A stretch of DNA of 64,000 bases, from NCBI GenBank assembly GCA_019635415.1, contig JAHBZN010000001.1, positions 1,302,001 through 1,366,000 on the forward strand, in the 5' to 3' direction. Within the stretch, counting starts at the first letter, position 1; the number at the start of each line of letters is the position of its first letter. Source of the DNA: Ramlibacter sp. Its GTDB lineage: Bacteria; Pseudomonadota; Gammaproteobacteria; Burkholderiales; Burkholderiaceae_C. The notes below the pieces were generated by a model, which did not search any database, was not told where the DNA came from, and saw only the letters and a program-made list of their open reading frames with translations. Of this stretch, positions 34,325 to 41,967 are shown in pieces. The position numbers and the translations under genes were made by a program.

Positions 34325-34502
34325 AAGGTGTCTGCAAGTGCCACCGGACCGGCATCCTGAACCGGGGTTCAGGTGGGCTAGGTCAACCTGGCGTTGGGTT
34401 CATCTGACGCGAGATGATCACGCTCACCAGGGGATGTTCCAGGCCCGGGCTCATAGAGCATTGGTTCAAGGAAATATAAAGCCCGGCATGCACTGCAGAC
34501 GC
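34325..34502 (-). ncRNA. ssrS: Probable 6S RNA
   Basis: About 178 nt, directly downstream of zapA, the position of 6S RNA genes in many proteobacteria. On the minus strand TACAAT (34513-34508) is a near-consensus -10. The transcript ends can pair: GTCTGCA near the 5' end with TGCAGAC near the 3' end, followed by further pairing of GTGC with GCAC. A U-rich stretch (CCTTTTC) follows. The internal segments 'CCTTGAACCAATGC', 'TGGTGAGCGTGATCAT' and 'CAGATGAACCC', and a CCTGAACC/GGTTCAGG hairpin, resemble betaproteobacterial 6S RNA as I know it. 6S RNA binds sigma-70 RNA polymerase in stationary phase. Ends are approximate. Confidence 0.75.
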
Positions 34503-34507
34503 CTGTC

Positions 34508-34513
34508 ATTGTA
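34508..34513 (-). promoter_or_regulatory. -10 hexamer of the 6S RNA gene
   Basis: TACAAT on the minus strand, 6 nt before the inferred 5' end. No clear -35 is seen at 17 bp spacing, because that region is part of the GC-rich hairpin downstream of zapA. Confidence 0.55.
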
Positions 34514-34524
34514 GGCGCTTCGGT

Positions 34525-34563
34525 CCCCGCGCGCACTGCAAAACGGTGTTGCAGCGCGCGGGG
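34525..34563 (-). terminator. Strong hairpin after zapA
   Basis: CCCCGCGCG and CTGCAA arms pair with TTGCAG and CGCGCGGGG around a 7-nt loop, with a 2-nt bulge. It lies 15 bp after the zapA stop and just before the 6S RNA promoter. There is no T-tract on either strand, so it may stall or protect the zapA message rather than act as a classical intrinsic terminator. Confidence 0.5.
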
Positions 34564-34577
34564 CACGCCGTCAGGGA

Positions 34578-34928
34578 TCAGAGCAGGCGGCCGTCGGTGC
34601 CCAGCGCGTGGTCCAGCCGTTGCAGCAGGCCGGACAGACGGGCGTCGGGCGGCAGCGTGGCGTCGGCATCACCATGGCCGGTGAATTCGGAATTGGCGAA
34701 ACCCGAGGCCTGGAAGGCGGGGGTGGCGGGCCGTTCCGTCACGTCAAACGCCAGGTTGAGCGCGGCCAGCACGGCGATGCGGTCGCGGGCCTTGACCTTG
34801 CCGGCATCGCGGATCTTGCACATGGCTGTGTCGACCTTCTCGACGGCCTCGAGCAGCCGGCTGTCGCCGCCCTCGGGGCAGCCCAGGAGGTAGCTTTGGC
34901 CCATGATCTGAACTTCGAGCTGTTTCAT
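34578..34928 (-). CDS. zapA: Cell division protein ZapA
   Basis: FtsZ-ring stabiliser of 116 residues. It starts 'MKQLEVQIMGQSYLLGCPEG', the ZapA beta-hairpin head, followed by a helix ('RLLEAVEKVDTAMCKI') and 'KARDRIAVLAALNLAFD'. Compared with E. coli ZapA the C-terminal coiled coil is partly replaced by a low-complexity linker before a final helix 'LSGLLQRLDHALG'. It is the second gene of a pair; its start overlaps the stop of the upstream small coiled-coil gene by one base (TGATG). Confidence 0.9.
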   Translation of the reverse strand: MKQLEVQIMGQSYLLGCPEGGDSRLLEAVEKVDTAMCKIRDAGKVKARDRIAVLAALNLAFDVTERPATPAFQASGFANSEFTGHGDADATLPPDARLSGLLQRLDHALGTDGRLL

Positions 34929-35140
34929 CAGGCGGCGTTCCGGATTTCGGGCAGGCGCTCGAGCAGCGCGTCGACCCGCGCGCGCGCCGCGGACAGGCGG
35001 GATTTGAGCGAGTCCCGCTCATGCGTCAGGGCCTCGACCTGCTCGGTCAACAGGGCATTGGTGCGCTGCAGTTCTTCGTAGCGCACAAGCAGCCGCTCGA
35101 CGCGCTCGGCGATCTGGTCAATTTGGGCGGTGCTGGCCAT
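34928..35140 (-). CDS. Small coiled-coil protein (TIGR02449 family, ZapB-like)
   Basis: A 70-residue protein that is almost entirely coiled coil ('RVERLLVRYEELQRTNALL', then 'EALTHERDSLKSRL'). This family is regularly found directly upstream of zapA in beta- and gammaproteobacteria and is thought to act with it at the division site, in the manner of ZapB, though that is not established. Start chosen at 'MASTAQID'; the long upstream extension of the frame runs through the B12 riboswitch region on the other strand and is not coding. Confidence 0.85.
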   Translation of the reverse strand: MASTAQIDQIAERVERLLVRYEELQRTNALLTEQVEALTHERDSLKSRLSAARARVDALLERLPEIRNAA

Positions 35141-35192
35141 ACAGCTTCGGATTGTAGGGTTTGTGACAGATTTCACCCTTAAAATCACGGCG

Positions 35193-35410
35193 TTGGTGCT
35201 CGCGGTGTGGTTCACATGCCGCAGTTCAACGGGAAGCAGGAGGGCCGGTGCCGCCGTGTGCGGTGCATGACCTAACCTGCGCTGCCCCCGCAACGGTAAG
35301 CGGACGAGCCCTCGGGCTCCGCCTCCATCACACAAGCCACTGGGCGCGTCGAACAGGCGCCTGGGAAGGCGATGAAGGTTGCTCCGCCAGCCCGGATACC
35401 GGCCAACGAG
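35193..35410 (+). ncRNA. Cobalamin (AdoCbl) riboswitch
   Basis: Leader of the B12 operon. Conserved blocks appear in the right order: 'AACGGGAAGCAGG', 'GCTGCCCCCGCAACGGTAAG', 'AGCCACTGGG', 'CCTGGGAAGGCG' and the B12 box 'GCCAGCCCGGATACCGGCC' (35386-35404). A GGCTGC/GCAGCC hairpin follows at 35413-35434 and may be part of the expression platform. A -10-like TAAAAT (35180-35185) is the probable promoter. The btuB ATG 82 nt after the aptamer has no Shine-Dalgarno match, so control may be by translation initiation. The element occupies most of the 352-bp gap before btuB. Confidence 0.95.
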
Positions 35411-35492
35411 GTGGCTGCGCGCTTGCGTGCAGCCGTGACGTCCATGCGCTGGCGGGGAAGCCGGCGAGGGCCTTCTGTCTGTCTGTTCTCTC

Positions 35493-37316
35493 ATGAATCA
35501 TTGCATCCGTCGCGCGCGCCTGGCCACGTTGCCCCTGGCCCTGGCCGCCGCATTTCCCTCTCTCGCCCAAACGGCACCCGTGCAGGTGGCCGCGCTGGGT
35601 GAAACCGTGGTCACCGCCACCCGCAACCCGACCCGTACCGACGATCTGGTGAGCGACGTGGTGGTGATCGACCGCGCCACGATCGAGGCCGGCATGGCCC
35701 GCACGCTGCCCGAGCTGCTGGCGCGCAACGCGGGTCTGCAGGTCAGTGCCAACGGCACCACCGGCAAGACTTCCAGCGTGTTCATCCGTGGCACGGAATC
35801 TCGCCACACCATCCTGCTGGTCGACGGCGTGCGCTATGGCTCGGCGACCGCGGGCACACCCAACTGGGACACCATTCCGCTGGACATGATCGAGCGCATC
35901 GAGGTGCTCAAGGGCCCCGCGTCGGCGCTGTATGGCAGCGAGGGCGTGGGCGGCGTCGTGCAGATCTTCACGCGCCGTGGCCGGGAAGGCTTTCACCCCT
36001 ATGCCTCGGCCACGGTCGGCAGCGAACGCTGGCGCGAGTGGACCGGGGGCTTCACAGGCGGGCAGGGCGCCTGGACCTGGGCCCTGGGCTTGCAGCAGCT
36101 GCGCGAGCGCGGCATCTCGTCGACCAATCCGAATGTGCAGTTCGGCAACTTCAATGCCGACCGCGACCCGTTCAACCAGGACGCGCTCAACGCCTCGGTG
36201 GCTTTGCAGATCAACCCGCACTGGCGCGCCGACGCCTCGGTGCTGTACTCGGACGGCGTCAGCCACTATGACGACGGTCCCGGCATCGACACGCGTTCCG
36301 CCGTGCGCGCGCTTACCGCGCAGGCGGGTCTCAAGGGCCGCGTGCTGGCGGGCTGGGACAGCGAACTGCGCTATGCGCGCGGCGTCGACACCAGCGACAC
36401 GCTGGTGGCCTCCTCGCCCGGAGCCTTCAAGACGGTCCAGGACCAGTGGACCTGGCAGAACACCGTGGACACGCCGCTGGGCGTGGTGCTGGCAGGCGCC
36501 GAACACCGCGTGCAGACGGTCAGTGGTTCGACCGCCTACAGCGTCAGCGAACGCACGCTGAACGGCCTGTTCGCCGGGCTCAACGGCAGCGCCGGTCCGC
36601 ACAGCTGGCAGCTCAATGTCCGGCGCGACCGCAATTCGCAGTTTGGTGGCAGCAGCACCGGCTTTGCCGGCTACGGCTACCGGATCAACCCGGCCTGGCG
36701 GATCAACGTGTCGCATGGCACGAGCTTTGTGGCGCCATCGTTCAACCAGCTCTACTACCCGGGCTTTGGCAATCCGCTGCTGCAACCCGAGCGTGGCCGC
36801 AACACCGACCTGGGCCTGACCTGGGCGGCCGGCGGCCACGAGGTGAAGCTGGTGCGGTTCGACAACAAGATCCGTGGCTACATGACCAATACGACCCTGC
36901 CGGTGAACATCCCGCGCAGCCGCATCGACGGCTGGACGCTGGGCTACGAAGGGCAACTGGGCGGCTGGAGCCTGCGCGCCGGGCTGGACACGCTCAACCC
37001 GCGCAACGAGCTCAACGACCGCCAACTGCCGCGCCGCGCCAAGCGGCAACTGTCGCTGGGGGTGGACCACCGCACCGGCGCCTGGCGTTACGGGGCCTCG
37101 CTGCTCCAGGTGGGCCAGCGCTTTGACGACGCGGCCAACACCCGGGTGCTGGCGGCCTACACCACGCTGGACCTGCACGCGGACTGGCAGTTCGCGCCGC
37201 AGTGGAGCCTGCAGGCCAAGGTCAACAACCTGACAGACCGGGCCTACGAAACCGCCTGGGGCTACAACCAGGCAGGGCGGACGCTGTACCTCACGCTGCG
37301 CTGGCAGCCAAAATAG
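35493..37316 (+). CDS. btuB: TonB-dependent cobalamin receptor
   Basis: Outer-membrane receptor of 607 residues for vitamin B12 and probably cobinamide. It has a signal peptide (cleavage near 'SLAQTAPV'), a TonB box 'GETVVTATRN', a plug domain ('LPELLARNAGLQVS', 'VFIRGTESRHTILLVDG', 'IERIEVLKGPASALYGSE') and a 22-strand barrel ending in 'YLTLRWQPK', with the usual aromatic near the end. It is the first gene after the cobalamin riboswitch, so its supply falls when AdoCbl is sufficient. It heads an operon of at least eleven genes. Confidence 0.95.
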   Translation: MNHCIRRARLATLPLALAAAFPSLAQTAPVQVAALGETVVTATRNPTRTDDLVSDVVVIDRATIEAGMARTLPELLARNAGLQVSANGTTGKTSSVFIRGTESRHTILLVDGVRYGSATAGTPNWDTIPLDMIERIEVLKGPASALYGSEGVGGVVQIFTRRGREGFHPYASATVGSERWREWTGGFTGGQGAWTWALGLQQLRERGISSTNPNVQFGNFNADRDPFNQDALNASVALQINPHWRADASVLYSDGVSHYDDGPGIDTRSAVRALTAQAGLKGRVLAGWDSELRYARGVDTSDTLVASSPGAFKTVQDQWTWQNTVDTPLGVVLAGAEHRVQTVSGSTAYSVSERTLNGLFAGLNGSAGPHSWQLNVRRDRNSQFGGSSTGFAGYGYRINPAWRINVSHGTSFVAPSFNQLYYPGFGNPLLQPERGRNTDLGLTWAAGGHEVKLVRFDNKIRGYMTNTTLPVNIPRSRIDGWTLGYEGQLGGWSLRAGLDTLNPRNELNDRQLPRRAKRQLSLGVDHRTGAWRYGASLLQVGQRFDDAANTRVLAAYTTLDLHADWQFAPQWSLQAKVNNLTDRAYETAWGYNQAGRTLYLTLRWQPK

Positions 37317-37321
37317 GCGGC

Positions 37322-38131
37322 ATGAGCTTGTCGACCCAGGGCCCGCGGCGCATCGTCTGCCTCACCGAGGAGACGACCGAGTGGTTGTACCTGCTCGGGG
37401 AGGAGGCGCGCATCGTGGGCATCTCGGGCTACACCGTGCGCCCGCGCCGCGCCCGAGAGGAAAAGCCCCGCGTCAGCGCGTTCCTCAGTGCGAAGATCGA
37501 CAGGATTCTTGCGCTTGAGCCGGACTGCGTGTTCGGCTTTTCCGATCTCCAGGCCGACATCGCGGCCGAGCTGATCCGCCATGGCGTGCAGGTCACGGTC
37601 TTCAACCAGCGCAGCGTGGAGCAGATCTTCTCCATGCTGTACCAGGTGGCCGCCATGGTGGGGCAGGCCGCGCGCGGGCAGCAGTTGCTCGAGGACCTGC
37701 GCGCGCGGCTGCTGGCGATCGAAGCGGCGGGCCGGGCCCTGCCGCGGCGGCCGCGGGTGTTTTTCGAGGAGTGGGACGAGCCGCACATCAGCGCCATCCA
37801 GTGGGTGTCGCAACTGGTGGGCATGGCCGGCGGCGACGACTGCTTTCCCGAGCTGGCCCTGCAGGGCCTGGGCAAGAACCGCATCATTGCCGACGGCGCG
37901 GAGATCGTGCGGCGCAACCCCGACATCATCATCGGCTCCTGGTGCGGCAAGAAGTTCAGGCCCGAGAAGGTGGCGGCGCGCGCGGGCTGGCAGGGCGTGA
38001 ACGCGGTCAGGCACGGCCAGTTGTTCGAGATCAAGAGCGCCGACATTCTCCAGCCCGGCCCCGCCGCGCTGACCGACGGTGTGGCGCAGCTGCACCGGAT
38101 CATGCTCGACTGGAGCGCGGCGCATGCGTGA
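37322..38131 (+). CDS. BtuF-like cobalamin-binding protein without signal peptide
   Basis: Protein of 269 residues with the fold of class III substrate-binding proteins ('RIVCLTEETTEWLYLLGEE', 'VGISGYTVRP', 'ILALEPDCVFGFSDLQADI', 'EWDEPHISAIQWVSQLVGMAGG'). Unlike the true BtuF four genes on, the N-terminus 'MSLSTQGPRR' has no signal peptide or lipobox, and no longer in-frame start supplies one. It may be cytoplasmic, for example as a corrinoid chaperone between uptake and the Cob enzymes, or be exported by an unrecognised route. It starts 5 bp after btuB and overlaps cobU by 8 bp, so the proteins are made together. Similar proteins occur in other proteobacterial B12 operons. Confidence 0.8.
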   Translation: MSLSTQGPRRIVCLTEETTEWLYLLGEEARIVGISGYTVRPRRAREEKPRVSAFLSAKIDRILALEPDCVFGFSDLQADIAAELIRHGVQVTVFNQRSVEQIFSMLYQVAAMVGQAARGQQLLEDLRARLLAIEAAGRALPRRPRVFFEEWDEPHISAIQWVSQLVGMAGGDDCFPELALQGLGKNRIIADGAEIVRRNPDIIIGSWCGKKFRPEKVAARAGWQGVNAVRHGQLFEIKSADILQPGPAALTDGVAQLHRIMLDWSAAHA

Positions 38132-38708
38132 GCTGATCCTTGGCGGCCAGCGCAGCGGCAAGTCGGCACGCGCCGAGCAGGTCGCCGTGCAGTGGCTGGC
38201 GCAGTCGCCGGCGCACCGCGCCGTTTTCATTGCCACCGCCCAGGCCCGTGACGACGAGATGCGCGCGCGCATTGCGCGCCACCAGCAGGACCGCGCCTTG
38301 CGGCTTCCGGCGATGCAGACGGTCGAGGAGCCGCTCGACCTCGCGGGGGCGGTGTCCCGGCACAGCCGCGCCGGCACCCTCGTGGTGGTGGACTGCCTCA
38401 CACTGTGGCTGACCAACCACCTCATGCCGGCCGACGCTCCCGGTCCTTCCACTGTTTCAGAGGTAAATCAGGTTGTAGCCCAGTCCGGGCGGCCACTTTC
38501 AGCTACGCTTTTGATAGCAATTGAGCAGGCGGCCGGCCCCCTTGTGCTGGTCAGCAACGAGATCGGTCTGGGCGTGGTGCCGCTGGGGCGCGAGGTGCGG
38601 ACCTATGTGGACGCGCTGGGTCGGCTGAATCAGCAGGTCGCCGGCGCCTGTGACCGCGTCACGCTGATGGCGGCCGGCCTGCCGCTCGCGCTCAAGAGTC
38701 CCGCATGA
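38124..38708 (+). CDS. cobU: Adenosylcobinamide kinase/guanylyltransferase
   Basis: Bifunctional enzyme of 194 residues that phosphorylates adenosylcobinamide and attaches GMP, preparing it for lower-ligand addition. The P-loop 'GGQRSGKS' is at residues 7-14 and 'VVVDCLTLWLTNH' is the second family motif. 'LVSNEIGLGVVP' near 150 is the third. A copy of the dispersed 17-nt repeat is embedded in the middle (38502-38518), giving 'SATLLIAIEQ' without breaking the frame. It overlaps both neighbours by a few bases. Confidence 0.94.
   Translation: MRELILGGQRSGKSARAEQVAVQWLAQSPAHRAVFIATAQARDDEMRARIARHQQDRALRLPAMQTVEEPLDLAGAVSRHSRAGTLVVVDCLTLWLTNHLMPADAPGPSTVSEVNQVVAQSGRPLSATLLIAIEQAAGPLVLVSNEIGLGVVPLGREVRTYVDALGRLNQQVAGACDRVTLMAAGLPLALKSPA
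38502..38518. repeat. 17-nt dispersed repeat, copy 3 (inside cobU)
   Basis: GCTACGCTTTTGATAGC, in frame within cobU between the nucleotide-binding motif and 'LVSNEIGLG'. The flanks from about 38459 to 38530 are AT-richer than the rest of the gene, suggesting an inserted segment that adds residues absent from compact CobU proteins. Confidence 0.72.
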
Positions 38709-39556
38709 AAAAGCTCCTGTGCTTGCTCGGGTGGCTGGCCGCGCTGCACGCGCAGGCCCTGCAGGTCACCGATGACCGGGGCGTGACCGTGACGCTGGCC
38801 CAGGCGCCGCAGCGCGTGGTCACGTTGCTGCCGTCACTGACCGAAACGGTCTGCGAACTCGGTCAATGCCAGCGGCTGGTCGGCGTGGACCGGTATTCCA
38901 ACTACCCGGCCGAAGTGCGCCGGCTGCCCCAGGTGGGGGGAGGCATCGATCCCAACATCGAAGCCATCGTGGCGTTGCGGCCCGATGTGGTGCTGGCCGC
39001 CATTTCATCGCGGGGCATCGGCCGGCTGGAAGCGCTGGGGCTGAAGGTGGTGGCGCTGGAGCCCAAGACGGCCGCCGACATCCAGCGCGTGCTGGGCAAG
39101 ATCGGCCAGGTGCTGGACGTGCCTGACGCGCAGCGCATCTGGCGCGCCATCGACGCCGGCGTGTCGGCCACGGCGCAGTCGCTGCCGCCGGCGGCCCGCC
39201 AGGTGCGGGTGTACTTCGAGGCCAGCCGCGGCCCCTATGCGGCAGGGCAGAGCTCCTTCATCGGCGAGCTGCTCACCCGGCTGGGGGCGGGCAACATCAT
39301 TGCCCGCGAGCTCGGGCCGTTTCCCAAGATCAATCCAGAGTACGTGGTGCGCGCCAACCCCGACGTCATCATGATCAGCGAGCGCAACTCGGCCGATCTG
39401 GCGCTGCGTCCGGGCTGGGCGGGCATCCGCGCCATCCGTGAAAAGCGCCTGTGCGTGTTCACCGCCGAGCAGGCCGATGTGCTGGTGCGTCCCGGCCCGC
39501 GCATGGCCGAGGCTGCGCGCCTCATGGCGCAGTGCCTGATTTCCGCCTCGCGCTGA
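38705..39556 (+). CDS. btuF: Periplasmic cobalamin-binding protein
   Basis: Substrate-binding component of the BtuCDF importer, 283 residues. It has a signal peptide ('MKKLLCLLGWLAALHAQA'), then 'RVVTLLPSLTETVCELG', 'VGVDRYSNYPAEV' and 'PNIEAIVALRPDVVLA', the BtuF/FhuD-type fold with a long backbone helix. It delivers B12 or cobinamide to BtuC. It overlaps cobU by 4 bp (ATGA) and precedes btuC by 16 bp. Confidence 0.92.
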   Translation: MKKLLCLLGWLAALHAQALQVTDDRGVTVTLAQAPQRVVTLLPSLTETVCELGQCQRLVGVDRYSNYPAEVRRLPQVGGGIDPNIEAIVALRPDVVLAAISSRGIGRLEALGLKVVALEPKTAADIQRVLGKIGQVLDVPDAQRIWRAIDAGVSATAQSLPPAARQVRVYFEASRGPYAAGQSSFIGELLTRLGAGNIIARELGPFPKINPEYVVRANPDVIMISERNSADLALRPGWAGIRAIREKRLCVFTAEQADVLVRPGPRMAEAARLMAQCLISASR

Positions 39557-39572
39557 AAGGACCGGCCGCCTC

Positions 39573-40583
39573 ATGCTTCGCGTTCACCGTATCGCCCTGC
39601 TGCTGGGGGCCGCGCTGCTGCTGGCGGGCGCTGCCATGCTGCTGGTGGGGGCGGGCGTGGGCAGCACGGGCTTTGACAGCGTGCTGCGGGCGCGGCTCGA
39701 TCCGGTGGCCTGGCAGATCGTCTGGGATATCCGGGTGCCGCGCACGCTGGGCGCCTGGCTGGCCGGCGCGCTGCTTGGGCTGGCCGGTGCCGTGGCGCAG
39801 GGGCTGTTCCGCAACCCGCTGGCCGACCCCTTCCTGCTGGGCAGTGCGTCGGGCGCGTCGCTCGGTGTGGCCATAGCGCTGGCGCTGTTCGGAGGCTCGG
39901 CCTTCGCCACGCAATGGCTGGTGCGGCTGGGACTCACGGGGGCAGCCTTCGCCGGCGCGGTCGCCGGGGTCATGCTCACGCTGGCGCTGGCGCGCGGGGT
40001 GCAGCACACGCTGCGCCTGCTGCTGGCCGGGGTGATCGTGGGCGTGGTGCTCAGCGCGGCCAAGGACCTCATCACCATCGCGGTGCCCGACATCCTGCAG
40101 GCCATGCAGGCGTTCATGCTGGGCAGCACCGGCTTCGTGGGCTGGACCTCCTGCGCCATCATGGCGGCGATGCTGCTGCCCGCGCTGGCCGTGGCCTGGG
40201 CGCTGAGCCCGGTGCTGGATGGCTTGACGCTGGGCGAGGCCACGGCCCACAGCCTGGGCCTGCCTCTGGCGCCGTTGCGCGCGGCGCTGGTGGCCGTGCT
40301 GGCGCTGGCCACCGGCACGGCCGTGGCGCAGGCCGGGCTGATCGCTTTCGTCGGGCTGGCGGCTCCCCACCTCGTGCGTTCCATCGCCCACACGACGCAC
40401 GGGCGGCTGATCGTGCTCAGCGCGCTCATGGGCGGCCTGCTGCTGATGGCCGCCGATGTGCTCGCGCGCTGGGTGATTGCGCCGCAGGAACTTCCGGTGG
40501 GCGTGCTCACGGCCGTGCTGGGAGGCAGCTACCTGCTGTGGCTGATGCACCGGCGCAGCGTGGGCCGGGGAGGGCTGCTGTGA
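39573..40583 (+). CDS. btuC: Cobalamin ABC transporter permease
   Basis: FecCD-family inner-membrane permease of 336 residues with about ten helices. Recognisable segments are 'RVPRTLGAWLAGALLGLAGA', 'NPLADPFLLGSASGASLG', and the C-terminal 'GLIAFVGLAAPHLVR' that contacts the ATPase. Homodimeric partner of BtuD and BtuF. Some family members carry iron siderophores, but location inside the B12 operon settles the substrate. Confidence 0.93.
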   Translation: MLRVHRIALLLGAALLLAGAAMLLVGAGVGSTGFDSVLRARLDPVAWQIVWDIRVPRTLGAWLAGALLGLAGAVAQGLFRNPLADPFLLGSASGASLGVAIALALFGGSAFATQWLVRLGLTGAAFAGAVAGVMLTLALARGVQHTLRLLLAGVIVGVVLSAAKDLITIAVPDILQAMQAFMLGSTGFVGWTSCAIMAAMLLPALAVAWALSPVLDGLTLGEATAHSLGLPLAPLRAALVAVLALATGTAVAQAGLIAFVGLAAPHLVRSIAHTTHGRLIVLSALMGGLLLMAADVLARWVIAPQELPVGVLTAVLGGSYLLWLMHRRSVGRGGLL

Positions 40584-41368
40584 GCGGATCGCCCCTGTCT
40601 GCCATGGATTCCATAGCCATCGGTGCCCAGGGGCTGAGGGCTTCGCTGGGCAATGCCGAGGTCCTGCGAGGCATTTCGCTGGCGTTGCCCGCGGCCCGCT
40701 GGACCAGCGTGGTCGGGCCCAACGGTGCCGGCAAGTCGACGCTGCTCAAGGCGCTGGCCGGGCTGCTGCCCTGCCAGGGGCAGGTGGCGCTGCTGGGCCA
40801 GCCGCTGGCGGCGCTGTCGAGCCGGCGACGGGCGCAGCAGATGTCCTGGCTCGGGCAGAACGAGGGCGGCAGCGACGACCTCACCGTCTGGGACGTGGCC
40901 ATGCTGGGCCGGCTGCCCCATCAGCCGTGGCTGGCCGCCCCCTCGGCCGCCGATCTGGTCGCGGTGCAGCAGGCCTTGCGAGCCTGCCAGGCCTGGGACT
41001 GGCGCGAGCGGCGCCTGGGCCAGCTGTCGGGTGGCGAGCGCCAGCGCGTGCTGCTGGCGCGTGCGCTGGCCGTGCAGGCCCGGGTGCTGCTCATGGACGA
41101 GCCGCTGGCCAACCTCGACCCGCCCCATCAGGCCGACTGGCTGCGGCTGGTGCGCTCGCTGGTGGCGCAGGGCCAGACGGTGGTGAGCGTGCTGCACGAG
41201 ACCTCGATAGCGCTGCAGGCCGACGACATGGTCATCATGGCCGGGGGACAGGTCGTGCACCACGGCGCCTGCGCCCATCCCGCCACCCACCGCGCGCTGG
41301 AGCAGGTCTTTGACCAGCGCATCACCATCCACCCGCTCGACGGCCAATGGGTCGCCGTGCCCCACTAG
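40580..41368 (+). CDS. btuD: Cobalamin ABC transporter ATP-binding protein
   Basis: ABC ATPase of 262 residues: Walker A 'GPNGAGKST' (46-54), signature 'LSGGERQR' from 149, Walker B 'VLLMDEPLA' and the H-loop in 'VLHETSIALQ'. Translation probably starts at the GTG that overlaps the btuC stop (GTGA), because a GGGGAGGG ribosome-binding site sits 6 nt before it; an ATG eight codons on is the alternative. Together with BtuC and BtuF it imports corrinoids. Confidence 0.93.
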   Translation: MSGSPLSAMDSIAIGAQGLRASLGNAEVLRGISLALPAARWTSVVGPNGAGKSTLLKALAGLLPCQGQVALLGQPLAALSSRRRAQQMSWLGQNEGGSDDLTVWDVAMLGRLPHQPWLAAPSAADLVAVQQALRACQAWDWRERRLGQLSGGERQRVLLARALAVQARVLLMDEPLANLDPPHQADWLRLVRSLVAQGQTVVSVLHETSIALQADDMVIMAGGQVVHHGACAHPATHRALEQVFDQRITIHPLDGQWVAVPH

Positions 41369-41397
41369 GCCCCTCCAGGCCTTGCCGAGAGACGCCC

Positions 41398-41967
41398 ATG
41401 CAGATCGAAACACCGCCGTCCGCCAAACCCTATGACAAGCCGGAAGGCGAGCGGCGCGGCGTCGTCATCGTCCATACCGGTGACGGCAAGGGCAAAAGCA
41501 CGGCCGCCTTCGGACTGGCGCTGCGCGCCCACGGACGTGGCAAGGCGGTGCGGATCTACCAGTTCATGAAGGTGCCCACGGCGCGCTTTGGCGAACACCG
41601 CATGTTCGAGCAGATCGGCATCCCGATCGAAGGCCTGGGCGATGGTTTCAGCTGGAAAAGCCAGGACCTCGAGCGCTCGGCCCAGCTCGCCCGCGACGGC
41701 TGGCAGAAGGCCCGCGCCACGTTGCTGGCGGGCGAGCATTTCCTGGTGGTGCTGGATGAAATCACCTACCCGCTGATCTACGGCTGGCTGCCGCTGGACG
41801 ATGTGCTGCACACCCTGCGCCGCCGCCCGCGTGACGTGCATGTGTGCCTGACAGGGCGGCGCTGCCCGCCCGAGATCATCGAGCTGGCCGACACGGTGAC
41901 CGAGATGACCAAGATCAAGCATGCGTTCAATGCCGGCGTGCCCGCGCAGCGCGGCATCGAGGACTGA
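41398..41967 (+). CDS. cobO: Cob(I)yrinic acid a,c-diamide adenosyltransferase
   Basis: ATP:corrinoid adenosyltransferase of the BtuR/CobA/CobO family, 189 residues; it adds the 5'-deoxyadenosyl ligand to imported corrinoids. The modified P-loop 'HTGDGKGKSTAAFG' is at about 26-39; 'LVVLDEITYPLIYGWL' and 'HVCLTGRRCPPEIIELAD' are further family motifs, and the protein ends 'HAFNAGVPAQRGIED', as is typical. The start follows GAGAC. Its product is the substrate for CbiB and CobQ. Confidence 0.95.
   Translation: MQIETPPSAKPYDKPEGERRGVVIVHTGDGKGKSTAAFGLALRAHGRGKAVRIYQFMKVPTARFGEHRMFEQIGIPIEGLGDGFSWKSQDLERSAQLARDGWQKARATLLAGEHFLVVLDEITYPLIYGWLPLDDVLHTLRRRPRDVHVCLTGRRCPPEIIELADTVTEMTKIKHAFNAGVPAQRGIED

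Noticed and set aside
34299..34355. N-terminal extension of the TauE/SafE permease to the ATG at 34355
   Set aside because: It adds a proline-rich, non-membrane leader and overlaps the 3' part of the probable 6S RNA.
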